Assembly: GCA_023653785.1 (NCBI GenBank)
Contig: JAMKCH010002940.1
Span: 36,146-100,145, forward strand
Source of the DNA: Ophioderma brevispina
Lineage: Eukaryota; Echinodermata; Ophiuroidea; Amphilepidida; Ophiodermatidae
DNA length: 64,000 nt
Reading direction: 5' to 3'
The position numbers and the translations under genes are program-made. Of this stretch, positions 11,677 to 22,845 are shown piece after piece (the first letter of the stretch is position 1; each line of letters opens with the position of its first letter). The notes under the pieces are model-generated. The model made no database searches. It saw only the letters and a program-made list of their open reading frames with translations, and was not told the DNA's origin.

Positions 11677-11898
11677 CAGCTGGCGGCACCAGACCTCTTT
11701 TTCCTGGGGGGGCAAGACGGGGGGCAAAAGTGATCTTGGGGGGGGGGGCAAAAGTGTTAAATTCTGGGGGGGGGCAAAAAAATATGAAAAATGTGGAAAT
11801 TTTTCACCAATTGTGGCCCAAAATCGCTGATGTTTGGCCCAAATCCACTGAAGTTTGCCACGAAATCCTTCATTTTGTTTACGCCCAGGGGAGGGCAA

Positions 11899-11932
<34 letters not shown>

Positions 11933-12010
11933 CGGGGGGGGTGGCAAGAAAAAAATTGTGGGGGGGGGGCAAGTGCCCCCATTGGCCCCCCCCTTGGCGG
12001 CTTGCCACTG
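11677..12010 (+). mobile_element. hAT-like non-autonomous element with very long G run
   Basis: Left end CAGCTGGCGGCACCAGA, right end CTTGGCGGCTTGCCACTG. These are approximate inverted copies in the CAGTGGCGG...CCGCCACTG style of hAT ends. Flanks are TCAATGGAT and TCAATGAT, an 8 bp target duplication with one inserted G. The homologous site in copy A (9,318-9,325) has one TCAATGAT and no insert. The interior is G-rich, with 32 consecutive Gs at 11,900-11,931. The long Gly- and Pro-rich frames on both strands (up to 179 codons) are artefacts of these runs. Related pieces lie at 16,700 and 37,946. Confidence 0.8.
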
Positions 12011-13354
12011 TCAATGATCAACAAAACATGGATGCATTTTATGTTTGCATTCAGTTTCACTTTTACACCTTTTAGTTGTGCGCCTGAAAAATGGATTAAA
12101 AAGGCGGGAATTCCAGCAAGCAAGTAAGCAAGCATGGCCGCTTGAATTATAAAGGCATGAATTGCCATTACAACAGTTAAATCTGGGGAAAGGCACTGGC
12201 CGTCCAACCGGCTGGTACAAAATAAAATGGGCCAAAAACAGGCCGCGATTTTGTTTCAAGTTTGACTGGGGCAAAACCTTCGTTGTAATCGTCCAAAATT
12301 TCTTCAATAATCAGTGATGCTGGAAGCTAACAGCCCACCGCCATGCGGCAAATACGCGACAGCGAGCACAAAAAAAAAAAACAAAAATCGGGTAGACGCT
12401 TCAACATTTCGGCCTGGAAGCAAGGAACTTTGGCCTTCTATTTTGTCATTCAAATGGCAAGATCACGGGGGCGGTCATTATCCTCAAAATAAAACCGGTA
12501 ATGAAATTGAAGATAGTTTATTAAAGTATGAATTTTACTTTTTTTTTTTTACAATTTGGTGTTTTTTAGTTTTTGTGTTTTTCAATTTTTGGAAATTTTA
12601 AGAAAAAGTTGGGTGACGTTCACGGCCATTTGTTTGGCGTATTTAGTTTGCCCCCCGGGGGGGAACCACTTGGAATTAAGTGCTACGCATCCACTTAATA
12701 AACACATGGAAAAAAGGGTCGCATTTTCGCCATCGCGATGTCGTTTTTTTGGAATAAGGGGGGCTAATGTTTTGCACTTTGTGACAATTAATGGGTGTGG
12801 TTTTTGGAACAACGGCTGCATTGCCATTTTTGGCCTATAGAGCCCCTCCCCTAGAGTAATGGGTTATGGGACCTGAATGTAACATTCACGAAGTTGTTAG
12901 GTATTTCGACCCCCGGGAGGTCATGGAATATCCGCCTCATAATAATTTGTACTCCTCACCCGCAACACTTGTGACTTTTGTATATATCGGCCATGTACGG
13001 CGTGACTTGCATAAAAGCTTTGTCGAGATTAATTTGCAGTCTTCGATCGTGGCAGGGGGTAGGGGTAGGGAATGCCAACCTACCAGCAACCAGCAAATTT
13101 CTAAAAATTGATAAAAATAAAATATTGATAAATACAGATTATCGTTGTGAATATATAAAAACTCACCACTTCTCAAAACTTTGCTGCAAAAATGACCTGC
13201 CAAACAATACCCTTGAACATACGTGCCATGGATACAGAGCTACGCGCTCTGTACCCAGGCGCACCTATATGCTCTAACCCCAATCCACCGCCTTAATCAC
13301 CACCAACAGCCAAAAAAAAAACCCATGCATCCTGGAATAAATAAGAGGACCTCG

Positions 13355-13985
13355 CAAGACTAGGATGAGAAGATTGTGCTCACAGCAGCTAGGTTGTGAG
13401 TTGTATTCACAGGGCACATGGGAATAATAATTTATTGGGGATGCAGGACACAAAAAAAACGGTCGCTCGGGACCATTTCAACCTAAAGATCTAGATAGGT
13501 AGGGAACATATTTGCTTCGAAACAGGGCAGCATAGGAAAAAAAACAAAAAAAAAATGTGACCCATCACATCAAAAAGTGACAGTCGCGCTCAAGGTTCAA
13601 GTTGAAGACTGTTGTTTGCATCAAAAGCCCATATTATCAGCTTTAAAATGATACCTCTCCTGTGTAAAGTGGGTGTAGCATTCAATTTTAATGAACAGGA
13701 AAAAATGGGGTTTAAAATTTATTTTTATTTTCTTTGTTTTTTTATGGCTAATTTACATAATATATGTAAAATGCAAATTCCCGACAACTGGCAGGTTTTT
13801 GATGTGATGAGTCACAAATGGGTAAATCTAAGTGAAAATTGATAAATGCCAAACAAAAAGTAAACAACCGACTGTGAGAAAGCAAAGTGAATCCTGCTAT
13901 AGGTTCCCCAGTTTGGAACAGTTTTGCAAGTGCCTCTTTAGATAATGCGTTGCTTGTGTTACTACTCCAATCGAATGTGAGGTTT
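13355..13985 (+). repeat. Local duplication, copy C (partial)
   Basis: CTCGCAAGAC...GCAGCTAGGTTGTGAG and the following CGGTCGCTCGGGACCATTTCAACCT match copy B from 10,705. GTAAATCTAAGTGAAAATT...GCTTGTGTT (13,820-13,960) matches 10,866-10,999. Similarity fades at about 13,985, just where the exon would begin; no third exon is readable. Confidence 0.65.
13556..13816. mobile_element. 261 bp element with TGTGACYCATCACATC ends
   Basis: Left end TGTGACCCATCACATCAAAAA, right end TTTTTGATGTGATGAGTCACA. This is a 21 bp terminal inverted repeat with one mismatch. Copy B reads straight across the corresponding site near 10,866, which supports insertion. No coding capacity. Target duplication is unclear because the left flank is poly-A. 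Confidence 0.75.
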
Positions 13986-14770
13986 CCACTGTCTAATCAC
14001 AAAGACTTCAAAAGGAACACTCACTGGAGTGTGGCTTAAAGTGATTATTGTTGGTATGAATCTATCCGCACATAATAAGAAAATATCCCTAAATAAAACG
14101 TCCAGATTGTTGTTCCATGGGCATTGGAGATTTCCTTGCGAAAAAAAATCCAGATTTATTACGACAATTACCAACAACTGTACAGCAATCATGGAAGCTA
14201 CAGGTTGTATCCTGTGGTAATTACAACGCCGCATGCATGCAATACCGAAACCGAAACAGAAGCCAGCCGAAAAGCTATCACGTGGGACTTCAGCAAGAGG
14301 TTTGCCCAAAAGCCTCAATCCTTGTGAAATTCGTGAGCCCACAAAGGATAGGAAGAGAAGTCATCCAGAAATTTTCATTGAAAAAAAAAACTACACTTTT
14401 AAAACCTCAGTGTTTGAGGAAAAGTAAAGGGGGTGGTTTTAGATATCCATTTGCGATAACAAAAGGTTTTTTAGGTTGGCCGTAAACCTGTAAAACACTA
14501 ACCAATGCCAATGCAACAATGTGCACATTTTAAAAGGGGTAGCGTAATATTAATAGTTGTGTCGCAGTTCGCACTGTAACCACTATGCTCTTTACAATGG
14601 ATTGGTACACAACAGTAATCGTATATAGTGAATTGGAGAGCAAACGGGGTGGACATTATTGGTGTACCAAACACAAATAGCATTTCCAGAGGACACCTGT
14701 TTTACATGGATGGCCCGATATGATTTACGATATAAAGATTTAAGTTTGATAGAATTGGACAGGGGTGGGG
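13986..14770. other. No recognised feature
   Basis: Overlapping frames of up to 126 codons on both strands (13,962-14,485). None shows a domain or splice pattern that I recognise. Confidence 0.4.
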
Positions 14771-15420
14771 GGGGGGGGGTAGGGGGGTTCTCAACAAAAA
14801 TGGACCAATACGGGGATGTTTGCCCAAGACATCGGTCCCATTTTTTTCAAACTTCTGGTTATTCAATGATGCCCTTTTTTCATGCCCAATTTGGTTTATA
14901 GCAACTGGGTGCGGGTTTCAAGTTTTTTTTTCAAAATTTAGGCTCATGGCTCGATTTATTTAAAATATATAAGAGAATTTAATTTGATCTTTAGACATTG
15001 CTCTCAGGGGGTTCTCAACAATAATGACAACGGGGGTCGTTGCCACAGGACATCGGTCCCATTTTCACCTTTCTGGTATATCAACTTTTTTCATGTCAAT
15101 TAATTTTGTTAGCCCAATGGGTGGTCAAGTTTTTTTTTTCAAAGGTTTCTCAAATTTTTGGAAAATAGTCAAATGTTCTCAATTGGAAGCCAACAACATT
15201 TCTTAAACAATTGGTGGGAAATTTCTCAAATTCCTCAATCCGGAGCAAAAAATTTTGCTTAAATGGCCAAAAATTTTGAGAAATTTAAACTGGCAAATTT
15301 GGGGTTAAATTTGGCTAAAATTTCATCGCTGGTATAGGTTTGGGTCCCCTTTGGCAAAAAACAAAAGTATTTAAGCTATAGGTTCCTTGACTTCAGACTC
15401 TATGAGCTGCACGTCACTTA
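14771..15420 (+). repeat. Dispersed repeat family T, copy 1 (doubled)
   Basis: Two partial copies of a repeat: 14,790-14,935 and 15,008-15,420. Shared phrases are ACATCGGTCCCATTTT, CATGYCAATT and TCAATTGGAAGCCAACA, followed by degenerate short units (TTTCTCAAATT, CCAAAATTTTGAG) and a right end near ACTTCAGACTC. Other copies are at 32,760, 36,395, 44,360 (inverted) and 49,685. Its right flank grades into a family B scrap (15,440-15,500). Confidence 0.7.
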
Positions 15421-15689
15421 CCCAAAAACAAACCCCATGGAATGCCTGTACCCCACCCAATCTGTAAGTTTTCGCGCCGATATTGAGTGTAAGAGTTAGG
15501 TGGAGGTTCAGACAAGAAGCAAAACCATTGTCACGCAATACGTGTCTAGTGTTCCCCACCCAAATACGCCCCGCGATTCTCTTTCAATTAACAACAAAAT
15601 AAACAAAAGACAACAAAAAAATAAACAAAATAGAATTTCGCGGTTCTCGGTTTCGCTGCTCGATATATTCAAAGAATTATTAAGCGGTG

Positions 15690-16082
15690 GGCAACCCCAT
15701 GGACCTTTGACCCTGGCATATGTGACCTTTGATCTCATCAACATATGGAGGGGATCGCATGGTGCACCTATGACAAAAGGGCTTGGTTCCAAATTTGAAC
15801 CTCAAGTTTCAATTTTTTTAGGATCAATTTTTACATTTTAGCCCATTTGTCAAAATTGACATAACATGACCTTTGACATTTCAACATGAACATTTGACCT
15901 CATCAACATATGAGGGACCCAGTGGCACCTATGACAGGAACGTTTGGGTCCATTGAAGTTAAAACTTTTCAATTGAGGTCAAGTGAAAACCGCAAAAAAA
16001 ACTTAACACATTTGGGGCACACACAAAACATACCCATTCACACAAAAAACACACACCACACACACACACACATACATACATA
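15690..16082. repeat. Two-unit TGACCTTTGA repeat followed by (CA)n
   Basis: TGACCTTTGAYCTCATCAACATATG...GGCACCTATGACA occurs twice, about 175 bp apart (15,721 and 15,890). It is the reverse-complement type of the interior repeat of the elements at 18.1, 31.5 and 61.2 kb. A CA-rich microsatellite ends the block (16,020-16,074). Confidence 0.65.
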
Positions 16083-16087
16083 ATTAA

Positions 16088-16411
16088 AGCGGAGGCATGG
16101 CACTTGTCACATACACTCCATCAAAGTTACCGTGGGAAACAAAGCTGCGGTTTTGATTGGTAGACGCAAAAAAAATTAATGCAATTGCCTAAAAGCCTAT
16201 TCAATTACGTGTACTATTGATGGTTAACCAATAAAACGGCATTTTTTTCCTTTTTTGGTTATATCTTGGGAATGGAATGGCTTATTAGGGCTCTATTATT
16301 TAATTTCAGGAAGACCAATGATGAAAAAACTACGACTTCATCTGTATCAAAATCGATATACTTCTCTGGGTAAATAGGGAAGGGGGTCCCAAAGACATCG
16401 GAACACGCACC
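16088..16411 (+). mobile_element. TTAA inverted-repeat element, family A, copy 2
   Basis: Matches copies 1 and 3 through TACCGTGGGAAACAAAGCTGCGG, a TTATATCTTGGGAATG block and the right end CGGAACACGCACCT/TTAA. The left terminal part is deleted or altered (begins near TTAAAGCGGAGGCATGG). Confidence 0.75.
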
Positions 16412-16699
16412 TTAAATCTTGGCACTTCGTCAAAATTTGACACCATCATTACAATATCTTCAATTTTTGTAAAAAAAAGGTCTAAGGCCCAAAATCAAGG
16501 TTGTTAATTATTGTAGGCGATAAGTACTCGATGTTTGACTTCCCATTTTATTTATTTCTAAACGTGTGGTATTAGTGTGTGGGAAATGAAGGCTATCAAC
16601 ATTATTTTGCAGACGGATTTTGATAAATTGTCTACCAAAAATCACAACAAATTTGGCAAAAACAGCAATATGGGACCAATAGTGGTTTAACAATCTGCA

Positions 16700-16796
16700 A
16701 TAGTTTGGGCTTCCCAAAAATATATTTAACTTCTTCCCCACCCCTTACCCCGAAATCCCCACCACTCACCGAAAAAGACGTCTGGCGCCGCCACTG
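16700..16796 (-). mobile_element. hAT-like element end (inverted fragment)
   Basis: Read on the minus strand this begins CAGTGGCGGCGCCAGACGTC and continues TTTTTCGGTGAGTGG, the same end as the elements at 11,677 and 37,946. Only about 100 bp remain. The neighbouring frames (16,705-16,917) have no identifiable function. Confidence 0.6.
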
Positions 16797-17214
16797 CCAG
16801 GGGAACAAATACGGAACATGCAGATGGCACTATGATGGAGCCAAGGTGGCCTATACAGAATGCCACAACGCTAGCTCTGCGGTGACACTGGGAAGGAGTA
16901 AGAATTTGCACAAATAGGCCCTACTTTAGAGGGTTTCCCTCATTCCCCAGTATTAGCTACGTTCCAATGAGAAGCCCATTTTTCCCCCGCCCCCACAGAC
17001 TACCCAACTGGGGGGGTTTCTTTGGGAAGGTGCGTGCGAGTTCCTTAGTTTGCACATTTAATTTGGCAGTATTATTAAATGTTCACCCTGGCTCATTAGC
17101 TCTTTGAAGATAGGGGGCCCCTAAGCTTTGCGCTTGACATAATACATTTGCGGCATATAAGCCTAAAGGCAAATAACGAGGCTTGGAGAAAATCATTAAT
17201 AAGTATCTTTAAAG

Positions 17215-17310
17215 TTTGCGTCATGTCGCAGAGTGACAACCCGTTAGTGGACCGCTCCCATTTCAACAGCTAGCGGGTTGGCCCGCGCGGAAAGCGCGGG
17301 CAACCGCTAG
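17215..17310 (+). mobile_element. Candidate Helitron 3' terminus
   Basis: A GC hairpin GCCCGCGC-ggaaa-GCGCGGGC (17,281-17,301) is followed by AACCG and CTAG (17,307-17,310), then T. This is the arrangement of Helitron 3' ends (hairpin, short spacer, CTRR, insertion before T). An extended pairing CTAGCGG...CCGCTAG encloses the hairpin. The 5' TC end was not located and no Rep/helicase remnant is present. Confidence 0.5.
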
Positions 17311-17689
17311 TAAAGGATATGTGCACTTTGCCACAACCAATTTTCTTTTGTATGCAAATTGATACAAAACCACAACACATGATTGACCTCGCATGCAATT
17401 TTATTTAATTTAAGCATTCTTTAGACAGGGTAGCACCTTCAGTGACAAGAGCACTGAATTTCAAAGGAGGGCCCTGCAGTTTACAAGAATGTACTTGTAT
17501 AAACATAAAGTACTATATAAAAAACATTGAATGGCAAAAAAAATACAAATAATTAATATAATTTCAGTGTGAATATAATTGAAATTACAAGATATCAGAA
17601 AGAGAACAAATATATAAACAATATTGCTTAAGTAAGGATTCACAGTTTTGATGCTTTTAAACTGTGAACGAACTCATTGGCTTATAGTC

Positions 17690-17770
17690 ACATCAGCAGG
17701 AAGATTGTTCCATATTTTGGTTGCTATCATATGGAAAGTTGTTTGTGTAGAACTTAATGCTGAGAGAAAT
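17690..17770 (-). pseudogene. LINE ORF2 C-terminal scrap (IWNNLPADV)
   Basis: On the minus strand a frame reads LSSTQTTFHMIATKIWNNLP followed by ADVTISQ and a stop. The (A/S)..IWN.LP block near the carboxyl end is typical of CR1/L2/Jockey-like ORF2 proteins. Only the last part is preserved. Sequence on its upstream side (17,770-17,850) is A-rich and unrelated. It is a 5'-truncated or broken LINE copy. Confidence 0.6.
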
Positions 17771-18131
17771 AAGAAAGAGAAAATAAATAAAAAAACAAAA
17801 AACCAAAAACTAAAAAAACACAGTACAAAAAGAAAGATGCATCTATAGAGAGGAAATGGCACCGGTCCAAGTGCTTGAACGTAAATAAAACTTTTTTGGC
17901 ATATTCAAAGAAAAACAATTAAAAAACATTAAAAGAGTACAATAATTGGCAATCACAATTTAATTAAACATTGTCGCCATAGGAAAGTTAACATTTTGGT
18001 GACATATCGTGTATTGTCGACATTGAAAATATGCAACAACAACAAAACAACAATAATTATTCACATTTCAAATAGGGAACATGGTGATTGGACCAGAAGG
18101 ACCCCCATCGCACAGCTGTTTGAGTCTCTTT

Positions 18132-18796
18132 TTGGTCGCCATGGCAAGGCAGGAAAGTACCACATAGGGGAATTCACTTGTTCCCACTGTTGTTTTGGTT
18201 GTAGTCTTTGTTGATGTATGTGTTTTGATGTCTGTTGATGTCTGTTGTGACAAAAGGGTTAACATTTTTGCATGGTAATATCCACATGGACTTTATGGAT
18301 TTAAAACCAAACTGGGGTCACAGGTGCAAACATGGCATCCCCCACTTGTTGATGAGGTCAAAGGGTCACCTGCCAAGGTCAAAGTTCATGTGAGTCAATT
18401 GCCAAAAAAGGCTGAAAATGTTAAAAAAATTGACCTCTTATGAAAGTTGTGAAGTTCAATTGGAACCAAAAACTTGAATCCTAGGTGGGCAAAAAACATG
18501 GGATCCCTCATTTGTTGATGAGGTCAAAAGGTTACATGCCAAGGGTCAAAGGTTAGTGAGGTTCAAGTTGTAAAGTTAAAATAGGCTGAAATGAAATGTG
18601 AAAAAAATTGACCTCATATGAAACGTGAGTTAAATTGGAAAACAAAAACTTGAATCATAGGTGCAAACATGGGGATCCATCATTTGTTGATGAGGTCAAA
18701 GGAAATATCCAAAAAAGGTCAAAGGTAATCATATGAAGGGTCAAAAGGTCATGTAAGGACTATCATTCAATAACCGCGACGGCAGGCGGCACCACC
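18132..18796 (+). mobile_element. Element with internal tandem repeats, family S, copy 1
   Basis: The left end GGTCGCCATGGCAAGGCAGG and right end CGACGGCAGGCGGCACCA are approximate inverted matches around a GTCGCCTGC core. Inside, a unit of about 170 bp (GGTGCAAACATGGGATCC, then CATTTGTTGATGAGGTCAAAGG, then AGGCTGAAAATG, then TGACCTCATATGAAA) is repeated nearly three times from 18,317. Other copies are at 31,465 and 61,198. Confidence 0.65.
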
Positions 18797-18904
18797 AAGC
18801 GGCGTCCGGAGGAAGGGCACGATGTATTTTTATGACCAAATCCAGAATTAAAAACAAACGAGCAACCCACGAAAGCGGCCCAAAGACGCAATGAGGTTGT
18901 TTTT

Positions 18905-19230
18905 TGTGCAAAGAAAACGTGGGTACCGGTCGGAATGTTTCCGTTGCATCTCGGCCGTCTAACAATATTTTTTGTCGCGCAAAATACTCTCTTGCACAGC
19001 ATTGAATTATGCGGCGTTTGCTACGGGAAAAATGAAGCGATGTTCTCGTGCATCTGTGGGCCGTCTTACGGAAAAGACGCGAGGTTCCTCGGGGCATCTG
19101 GGCCGTCTGTCCGGAAACATACGCGGATGTGCTCGGTTGGCCCAGGGGAAGTCATTCAAGGGAAATGATGCGGATGCTTTTTCACTGCATTTCGGACGGT
19201 TGCCCGCAGAAGGCGCCACGCTTCATCAGG
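18905..19230. repeat. GC-rich minisatellite, about 45 bp unit (block 1)
   Basis: Units resemble CGAGGTTCCTCGTTGCATCT followed by GGGCCGTCTTTCCGGAAAATGACG. Recurrent cores are TGCATCT-GGGCCGTC and GGAAAA-GACGCG. GC content and CpG are far above the neighbourhood. Frames of 70-118 codons on both strands come from the repeat and show no known domain. Confidence 0.75.
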
Positions 19231-19529
19231 CGGGTGGGATTCGGTGACACGTGTAAAAATGCCCATAGGGACAATTTCGATATCGATGGTGATAGCGCCA
19301 CCATATACGATAAAAGAGATATTTTTATTATGCATAAAACCGCACCCAAATTCATGACGTAAACCGGGAGCATGATGTAGCGTAATAGCGCCGAACGCAA
19401 GGACTATGACGTACGAGTAATAGCGCCCGCACAGGGACTGGCCACATATAAGCTACAGATGTCAGTTGCAGATCAGTGTGCAGTACCGCATCCATTATTT
19501 TAGTTCATTTATTTATTTATTAGGATCCC

Positions 19530-19870
19530 GTTCTCATTGCATTCGCACGCGAGGTTCCCTCGTTGCATCTGGACGTCTTTCCGGAAATGGCGCGATGTTC
19601 CCTCGTTTGGCATCTGGGACGTATTCCGGGAAAATGACGCGAGGTTCCTCGTTGCATCTGGGGCCGTCTTCGGGAACAATTAACGCGATGTTCTTTGTTG
19701 CATATGGGGCGTTAAACGGAACTGTACGCACTTATTCCTGTTTGCCGGGAAAAAACGGCGAGATTGCAAATTGATTGAAACGCAAATTTGTTTCTCGTTT
19801 TGCATTGCTGGGCCGTTGTTAAAAAAGAAAAACTAGATTGCCACTCGTTGCATTTGGGCCGTTGGTCGGC
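19530..19870. repeat. GC-rich minisatellite (block 2)
   Basis: Continuation of the same 45 bp unit after a 300 bp break: GCGAGGTTCCCTCGTTGCAT (19,550), GCGCGATGTTCCCTCGTTTG (19,589), GCGAGGTTCCTCGTTGCATC (19,639) and ACGCGATGTTCTTTGTTGCA (19,682). Later units are more decayed. The intervening 19,231-19,529 contains no clear feature beyond two TAATAGCGCC phrases. Confidence 0.75.
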
Positions 19871-21270
19871 CCAAACGGACCCGGGGGTCCTGGTTAGGGT
19901 TAATGACAACCCAGTTTGACAAACTAATTTTGATGTTATTAGTCCTATTAATTACTGTGTAAATTTTATGAAATGAAATTTCATGCGGGCAATCTGATTT
20001 TTTCATGAAAATTCAGTTTAAACAATCTCTCTCTGAAGAATGTGTATTATAGGGGCCTCTTTATAACACACCAAATCCTTTGACCTTTGCTAGGCCTATT
20101 ATGATCAAGATTACCTACAATGGTATTTCTGGATTTTTTTCAGGATGCAAGGCTCTTGCATTCACTACGTTATAAGTTGTCAAAAATGTTTTGCACTAAT
20201 CACTCTAAAAAACATATGTTATGTTGGCTAAGTACATTTAATGTCAGTTCGGGGCCCTTTTATGGAGCAAAAGGGAGTAACTTGAGTTCGCCCTTTTGCC
20301 TTGAAAGGGGCCACCCTGCAAAACCAATGTGTTATGGGGATAAATTTTTTGGTTTAAATGTTGAGTCTAAAGTACTGCTAACAAATATTTTTACAAAAAT
20401 TATGTATCCAATGTAATGCATGTTTTGCAGGACAACCCTTTAAGGCCACAGGTGAACTCGAAAGTTACGCCCTTTTGGCATATAAAAGGGGCGAGTTTCC
20501 ACACCACAGAAGCACACGGGGACCGATCAGCGCGGGTGGGTTTTTTCCTTTCGTCCACACAATTGCCAGCGCTCCAATCCCTACTTCCGTATAGCCAGCC
20601 ACAGAAGCAAATCATTCTACACGTGTATCAGCACGCTCTCATTCCACTTCCTGATTCATGCAACATGTGGTTTCTAACTTTCGATCAACGAGTGTTTCAA
20701 TGCCTTCGGTATTATGGAATAAATAAATGGAATACGTTACTATGGTCTATGGATTACTTTATTAAATGGATTGTTCATGCGTGTAAATGGTTAAGTACGT
20801 GAGCAATTTTACTGGAATTCTGGAATAAAACTACGGTACTTTTGTGGCCTCTAACCAGAAAAGGTTAAGCTTCTTATACGCTCAAAAAGTGTAAAAATGT
20901 TGCACCAAATAGCGCCGATTACTCTGTGATTTTGCAAAAATCTCCAACTTCTGAGGGGGGCACATCAACCCTCAGACACCCCCCTCCCACCGCTCATGTG
21001 GCGGGAATGGCTGCTTCGCAGTCATTTGATTCCCGGGACACTTTGCATTTTTTACACCCCTGGCTGCAACTTGTGAATCTTCATTATGTTAGTGAAGTCA
21101 AATATCACATACCAAGGTCAAAGGTCATCTAAGGTCAAGCTGAAAAAAGGCTGAAAATGTCAAATTACAACTGTAAAAACCAAACTTCTTGATTATTTAA
21201 AAAACATTTTGCCCAAATAGATGACTTATTTGGGACTAAAGTCAAGAATTGAATAATTGATTCAACCCAT
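19871..21270. other. Unassigned region
   Basis: No gene recognised. A short motif pair (GCCCTTTTGCC and GCCCTTTTGGC with flanking AGGGG) occurs at 20,289 and 20,470. About 21,080-21,180 is a fragment of the family S interior repeat (CAAGGTCAAAGGTCAT). Confidence 0.4.
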
Positions 21271-21277
21271 TAATTAA

Positions 21278-21614
21278 AGGTGCTTGTTCCGATTTTATGT
21301 CTATTGTGTTCTCTACTTGATATGAGAGCCTGGTACTTGCACATACGCCCCATCAAGTACCGTTGGAAACAAACTTGCAGTTTTGATGGTAGAAGCAATA
21401 ATGCACATTGCAAAGCCCTATTCAATACTGTGCTAATATTGATGGTTAACCATTAATTTGTCAGATTTTTGTTTATATCTTGAGAATGAAATTGATTTGA
21501 GGACTCAAATTTCAGGACGACAATGAGAAAAATACGGCCTTTCATCTGATATCAAAATCGATACTACTTCCGGGTAAATCAGGGGGGTTCCAAAGACAAT
21601 CAGAACACGCACCT
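21278..21614 (+). mobile_element. TTAA inverted-repeat element, family A, copy 3
   Basis: Starts AGGTGCTTGTTCCGATTTT and ends ATCAGAACACGCACCT, with TTAA at 21,274-21,277 and 21,615-21,618. It is the best-preserved copy, 337 bp, closely similar to the one at 6,222. Confidence 0.88.
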
Positions 21615-21619
21615 TTAAT

Positions 21620-22440
21620 TCCAAGCTGTTACCTACAATCATCGAAAAAAATATTTGGAACACTTGATGCAATATATTGGAACCATTGCCATGTTCACAA
21701 ATGAGATCGAATTTGGGTAAGTCATTGTTCTTTAGAAAGCAGAGGTCTTCCCTTTTACCAAATTCTTCCCCACTCCCCATCAATCAATGTTGGGGGCCTG
21801 GCGAAGCTGTTGACAACAATGCCTCGGATCAACATTGAATTGGGGGAGAGGGGGTCACCTTTTCCCTAAATCGGTCAAAGTGATCCAACATTTTTTTCGA
21901 GGATTGTAGCTATTTAACCTGCAGCAATTAAAACAATTAGTAGGTGTGAACTCAAAGAATCATTGAGTAATTAAATCCACTCTATGATATTTAATGCATT
22001 GTTGCACAGTTATGAGAAAAAGGCAAACAAAGTAATTTTCATGGGCTTAGATGTGGAGTGTGCCTAAAGTCCAGATGGTCCATAAAGAGGCAAGTTGGAA
22101 GCCATATGTGCAACAGAGCACAACTAATATTGATAACATAAATCTGATCAATAACAACGACATTCCTGAAGACAATTGTGGTTGGTATCCTACTAACTTT
22201 TGAGCTTAACTGTGCCTCTGGTCTTTTAACTTTCAATACCACACTGGGCTGATCTTTTCCTCTTTAACCCTTTGAACCCTGATAGATTCCATACAGGTTA
22301 GAACATGTAAGGCAGTGGTTTTTGACATGAATGGGAAGCCATAAAAAAGTGCAATGGATGCACATTGTGCATTGGATGCACAAAAAGTGCAATGGATTTT
22401 GAGCATATATTTATTGCACCATATGTTGTGATTTTGTATA
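21620..22440. other. No recognised feature
   Basis: AT-rich sequence; small frames only. A short run of GCAATGGATGCACA repeats is visible near 22,352-22,400. Confidence 0.4.
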
Positions 22441-22660
22441 ATTAGTTGATTTCTTACTTTGTATTTGGCTACAGAAAAGGCTTAAAAATTAAAATAAATG
22501 GTGATTTTGACATGCTTTATACTTTGCAGTATAAAACAAAAACGTTTTTTGTATTTGCTCCAATACGAAATTGGAAAATTCTTCAATTATGTAGTACCAA
22601 AGTCTCTCAGCTAAATCATTTCAGATGGGGATTTTTGATGGAAAGTTTTACCAGGGGTGC
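22441..22660 (-). mobile_element. Family C element, partial copy
   Basis: Internal blocks match the family C elements in reverse orientation: TGCTCCAATACGAAATTGG, TAGTACCAAAGTCTCTCAGC, CATTTCAGATGGGGATTTTTGATGGAAAG. Both terminal repeats are missing. Confidence 0.6.
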
Positions 22661-22845
22661 AAAAAGTCATTTTTTCCTCAGGAGCAAGATTTTGGCCTTT
22701 CAATTTCCTCAATTAGTCCAATCCCCTCTTCTTTCTCTTCCTTCCTTCCCCTTCCTTAAAATGGACATAATCCGCATGGGAAATGTTAAAAATAACCAAA
22801 TTAGTATGGTATTGTGTTTGTTTTCATAATCATGTTCAGAATATA

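Larger units (their letters stand above)
10705..13354 (+). repeat. Local duplication, copy B
   Basis: Begins with CTCGCAAGACAGC...CTAGGTTGTGAG, which recurs at 13,355, so copies B and C are in tandem at about 2.65 kb. It contains the broken FUOM exon, a hAT-like element (11,677-12,010) and about 1 kb (12,340-13,330) that has no counterpart in copy A. That extra kilobase holds a short hairpin, TACAGAGC-tacgc-GCTCTGTA (13,233-13,253), and nothing else recognisable. Confidence 0.75.

Noticed and set aside
11652..12207. Long Gly-rich and Pro-rich frames (up to 179 codons) on both strands
   Set aside because: Produced by the 32-base G run and neighbouring G-rich tracts of the hAT-like element.
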